Source of the DNA: Acholeplasmataceae bacterium
GTDB lineage: Bacteria; Bacillota_I; Bacilli_A; ML615J-28; CAG-313
NCBI GenBank assembly: GCA_012838945.1
Contig: DUOG01000025.1
Coordinates: forward strand, 1 to 38,040
DNA length: 38,040 nucleotides
Direction: 5' to 3'
In this document: piece by piece, positions 36,069-38,040 of the stretch
Layout: every line of letters begins with the position of its first letter
Position numbering within the stretch: the stretch's first letter is position 1
Program-made: the position numbers and the translations under genes
The notes under the pieces: generated by a model
Databases searched by the model: none
Told to the model about the DNA's origin: nothing
Seen by the model: the letters and a program-made list of their open reading frames with translations, nothing else

Positions 36069-36096
36069 ATTATATCATATTATACCACATCTACAA
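36069..36096 (-). promoter_or_regulatory. ftsY operon promoter(s)
   Basis: Two TATAAT boxes lie in tandem on the minus strand (36069-36074 and 36079-36084). The first is an extended -10 (TGATATAAT) paired with TTGTAG (36091-36096) at 16 bases. The second has a weak -35. Transcription would start near 36062-36072. Confidence 0.65.
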
Positions 36097-36114
36097 CAAA
36101 TATTATTAATTAAA

Positions 36115-36129
36115 CCCTTTGAAAAAGGG
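36115..36129 (-). terminator. Weak second terminator hairpin after the small RNA
   Basis: On the minus strand CCCTTT and AAAGGG form a 6-base stem around a 3-base loop, followed by TTTAATTAAT. It may back up the strong terminator just upstream. Confidence 0.45.
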
Positions 36130-36145
36130 AGCAGATTTTGAATAT

Positions 36146-36174
36146 AAAAAGAAAAAGACCGCTGTTCTGCGGTC
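36146..36174 (-). terminator. Terminator of the small RNA gene
   Basis: On the minus strand GACCGC and GCGGTC (36169-36174 with 36157-36162) form a stable G/C-rich stem around AGAACA. TTTTTCTTTTT follows, a textbook intrinsic terminator. There is no open reading frame directly before it. Confidence 0.93.
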
Positions 36175-36285
36175 AAGTATAAAAAGGGAAGTCCTGTGGG
36201 GGGGCCACAGGACAAGGAAGGGGATGGTGAATAATAAAAATTATTCACAACTTTATGTAGGGGATAAGTGTAACTTTTCAGTTAC
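36147..36285 (-). ncRNA. Candidate structured C-rich small RNA, about 140 bases
   Basis: The 238-base gap between topA and ftsY holds a complete RNA gene on the minus strand. A consensus promoter predicts a start near 36285, exactly at the base of hairpin 1 (GUAACU-GAAA-AGUUAC, 36270-36285). Hairpin 2 (GUGAAUAAU-UUUU-AUUAUUCAC, 36227-36248) and hairpin 3 (GUCCUGUGG-CCCCC-CCACAGGAC, 36191-36213) follow, then the terminator stem. The linkers are C-rich and unpaired: CUUAUCCCCUACAU, CAUCCCCUUCCUUG, CUUCCC. There is no ATG, and no start codon with a ribosome binding site. Such exposed UCCC/CCCC runs can pair with Shine-Dalgarno sequences, as in staphylococcal Rsa RNAs; that role here is inference. 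It lacks the SRP RNA, 6S and tmRNA signatures that I know. Confidence 0.78.
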
Positions 36286-36291
36286 GGTAGT

Positions 36292-36320
36292 ATTATAGCA
36301 CACAGTTAAAAAGTTGTCAA
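36292..36320 (-). promoter_or_regulatory. Promoter of the small RNA
   Basis: A perfect consensus on the minus strand: -35 TTGACA (36315-36320), 17-base spacer, -10 TATAAT (36292-36297). It lies about 28 bases after the topA stop and about 230 bases before ftsY. It is one of the two perfect consensus promoters in the window (the other drives rplKA). Confidence 0.92.
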
Positions 36321-36347
36321 CATAAAATGATAAAAAACTACACTAAC

Positions 36348-38040
36348 TTATTTTTCCAACTTACATTTAGGATTACTACAAATAGTAGTGCCATCATCAA
36401 GGGTAACCATAATATTATCGCATTGTGGACACTTCTGTGTAGTTGGGATTCCGGAATATGCAGTCTTACATTTTGGATAGCGACTACATGCATAAAATTT
36501 CTTTCCTTTGTTGCGACCACGGTTAGCAATTCGTTCAACAATTTCACCCTCGCCACAAACTGGACAAGTTACACCAGTAGAAACTGGTTCTTTCTTAGGT
36601 TCTTTTTTGATGTATTTACAATGAGGATAACCGGAACAAGCAGTAAACTCACCAAAAGGACCACGGCGAATAACAAGTTCGCGACCACACTCAGGACAAA
36701 TTTCATCAGTTGGTTTAGGATAAAGTTTAACCATATTATCACGAGCGTGTTCTACTAATGGTTCAAATTGATCATAGAACCTTCTTAGTTCTTCATACCA
36801 AACTAGATTTCCAACACTGATTTCATCCAAGATTTTTTCCATTTTGGCAGTGTACTCAACGTTGATGATTGAACTAAAATATAATTGTAACTGATCACTA
36901 GTTAAGATACCGTGTTCTGTTGGAATGAAGGTACGCTTATCCATCGTGACATAACTACGAAGTCTTAAGGTTTCCATGGTAATTGCATAGGTTGATGGTC
37001 GCCCTATTCCGAGTTCTTCCATCTTACGAATGAGTCTAGCTTCGGTATAACGCATTGGCGGATTGGTGAATTTTTGTTCAGTTTGAAGTTCTTCTAAAGC
37101 AAGAGCATCACCAATATTTAATTCTGGTATTTTTTCAAGTTCTTGTTCTTGGTCAATATTAGTTTCTTCATATATTGCTAGATATCCATCAAAGATAATC
37201 TTCTCACCGTTAAGATTAAAGAGATAATCATTGGCCATAATGTTAACCTTAGTATCTTCGATAATTGCATCACTCATCAATGAAGCAAGAGCACGATTAT
37301 AGATTAACGAATATATCTTATATTCATCAGTGGTTAAGTATTTTTTTACCTTTTCTGGAGTATATTCTAAATTAGTTGGGCGAATAGCTTCGTGAGCATC
37401 TTGCGAATTTTTGCTTTTTTTAGTTTGTTTAACCCCTTTATAATATTTACTTCCATACTTTTCAGTAATAAAATCCTTAGCTTGACTGACAAAATCATTT
37501 GATAAACGAGTTGAGTCGGTACGCATATAAGTAATCAAACCGACACGCTCAGTTCCTAAATCAATACCTTCATAAAGTTTTTGAGCATTCATCATTACTC
37601 GTTTGGCATTGAAATTGTATTTAGCACCAGCATCTTGTTGTAATGTGGAAGTGATAAATGGTGGACGAGATGCTCGCTTTCGATTTTTTTTGGTAATATC
37701 AGTTATTGTATAAGTTGCATTTTCTAAATCTTTTACTACTTTTTCGGTTTCTTCTTGATTGTTTAGTTTAATCTTTTGATCTACTTTTCCATAGAAAGCA
37801 GCTTTAAATGGGAAGTCATCCTTTTTAAGATGGGCAGTAATCTCCCAATATTCTTCTCTAACAAAGGCTTGTATTTCCTTTTCGCGATCAACTACTAATT
37901 TTAATGCCACTGATTGGACACGACCAGCAGATTTAGATCCAAGTCGTTGTTGAAGTAAACTTGACAATCTAAAGCCAATGATGCGGTCGAGAATTCGACG
38001 TGATTCTTGAGCATGAACTAGATCGATGTCAACCGTGCGA
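36348..38040 (-). CDS. topA: DNA topoisomerase I (type IA), N-terminus outside the window
   Basis: TopA relaxes negative supercoils. The open frame continues to the right window edge (RTVDIDLVHAQESRRILDRI at the edge is typical of TopA). The Toprim domain is therefore missing, and about 563 residues remain. The catalytic tyrosine lies in GLITYMRTDSTRLS (Tyr codon near 37529). Also visible are LSAGRVQSVAL-like SAGRVQSVALKLVVDREKEI, the helical gate, RYTEARLIRKMEELGIGRPS and TYAITMETLRLRSYV. Three C-terminal zinc ribbons (CPEC...CKYIKK, CPVC...CKTAYS, CPQC...CKLEK) make the long-tailed form. An apparent start at 37967 is an internal TTG, not the true start. Confidence 0.96.
   Translation of the reverse strand, partial: RTVDIDLVHAQESRRILDRIIGFRLSSLLQQRLGSKSAGRVQSVALKLVVDREKEIQAFVREEYWEITAHLKKDDFPFKAAFYGKVDQKIKLNNQEETEKVVKDLENATYTITDITKKNRKRASRPPFITSTLQQDAGAKYNFNAKRVMMNAQKLYEGIDLGTERVGLITYMRTDSTRLSNDFVSQAKDFITEKYGSKYYKGVKQTKKSKNSQDAHEAIRPTNLEYTPEKVKKYLTTDEYKIYSLIYNRALASLMSDAIIEDTKVNIMANDYLFNLNGEKIIFDGYLAIYEETNIDQEQELEKIPELNIGDALALEELQTEQKFTNPPMRYTEARLIRKMEELGIGRPSTYAITMETLRLRSYVTMDKRTFIPTEHGILTSDQLQLYFSSIINVEYTAKMEKILDEISVGNLVWYEELRRFYDQFEPLVEHARDNMVKLYPKPTDEICPECGRELVIRRGPFGEFTACSGYPHCKYIKKEPKKEPVSTGVTCPVCGEGEIVERIANRGRNKGKKFYACSRYPKCKTAYSGIPTTQKCPQCDNIMVTLDDGTTICSNPKCKLEK

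Noticed and set aside
36117-36247. A GTG-initiated reading frame through the small RNA
   Set aside because: It has no ribosome binding site, runs through the hairpins and terminator and encodes a Pro/Phe-rich meaningless peptide.
36147-36285. SRP (4.5S/sc) RNA, because the RNA gene lies next to ftsY and ffh
   Set aside because: The conserved GGAAGNNNGCAGC-type apical loop motif of SRP RNA is absent on the minus strand, and the hairpins are short and separate instead of one long rod.
889-36758. Open frames on the plus strand opposite rpoC, rpoB, rplA, gltX, ftsY and topA
   Set aside because: They lie inside well-conserved minus-strand genes, lack ribosome binding sites and have no recognisable domains.
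1-38040. CRISPR arrays, insertion sequences, prophage genes, tRNA or rRNA genes
   Set aside because: No spaced direct repeats, transposase-like frames or tRNA cloverleaf sequences were found in any gap.

Overview
The window is an AT-rich stretch of a bacterial chromosome. Every gene is on the minus strand except ruvA. Gene order places it in the low-GC Firmicutes/Mollicutes (Bacillota/Mycoplasmatota). Reading along the minus strand, gltX-cysS-mrnC-rlmB-sigH-like-rpmG-secE-nusG-rplK-rplA-rplJ-rplL-rsmC-like-rpoB-rpoC is the Bacillus order (without cysE and yacP), and ftsY-ylxM-ffh, pfkA-pyk and rplM-rpsI are also Firmicutes arrangements. UGA works as stop in ruvB, rlmB and mrnC, so the Mycoplasma/Spiroplasma code (UGA = Trp) does not apply. 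A deep-branching lineage near Acholeplasma, Izemoplasma or Erysipelotrichia fits, but the genus cannot be fixed from this sequence.

Layout in + coordinates. 1-700: a PadR regulator with a HAAS/DUF1700-type membrane partner cut by the window edge. 870-19290: the transcription/translation block, in several transcription units with near-consensus promoters (TTGACA, 17 bp, TAAAAT or TATAAT), hairpin terminators, an L10 leader, two probable L1-binding hairpins and a probable L13 leader. 19288-23407: metG, a CPA2-type cation/proton antiporter and a YitT-family membrane protein. 23588-25603: a membrane-anchored surface protein with Ig-like repeats. 25713-28118: glycolytic pfkA-pyk. 28296-30941: ruvB-queA and a divergent ruvA. 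31109-36045: the signal recognition particle genes ftsY, ylxM and ffh, followed by a HAD hydrolase and glpK. 36147-36320: an unannotated small RNA gene with its own promoter and terminator. 36348 to the end: topA, lacking its N-terminus.

Most genes are ordinary housekeeping genes. The points that stand out are: (1) a compact, C-rich, highly structured small RNA between topA and ftsY with a perfect consensus promoter and a strong terminator; (2) an RNA polymerase beta-prime subunit of 1599 residues carrying two large insertions; (3) a repeated GUGGGAG hairpin before rplK and before rplA, which looks like duplicated L1 autoregulation; (4) ruvA and ruvB placed back to back instead of in one operon; (5) a hairpin at the 5' end of the rpoBC transcript; and (6) terminators sitting directly before the ribosome binding sites of gltX and the rsmC-like gene. 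No tRNA, rRNA, CRISPR array, insertion sequence or phage gene was seen. No gene-free stretch exceeds 300 bases.
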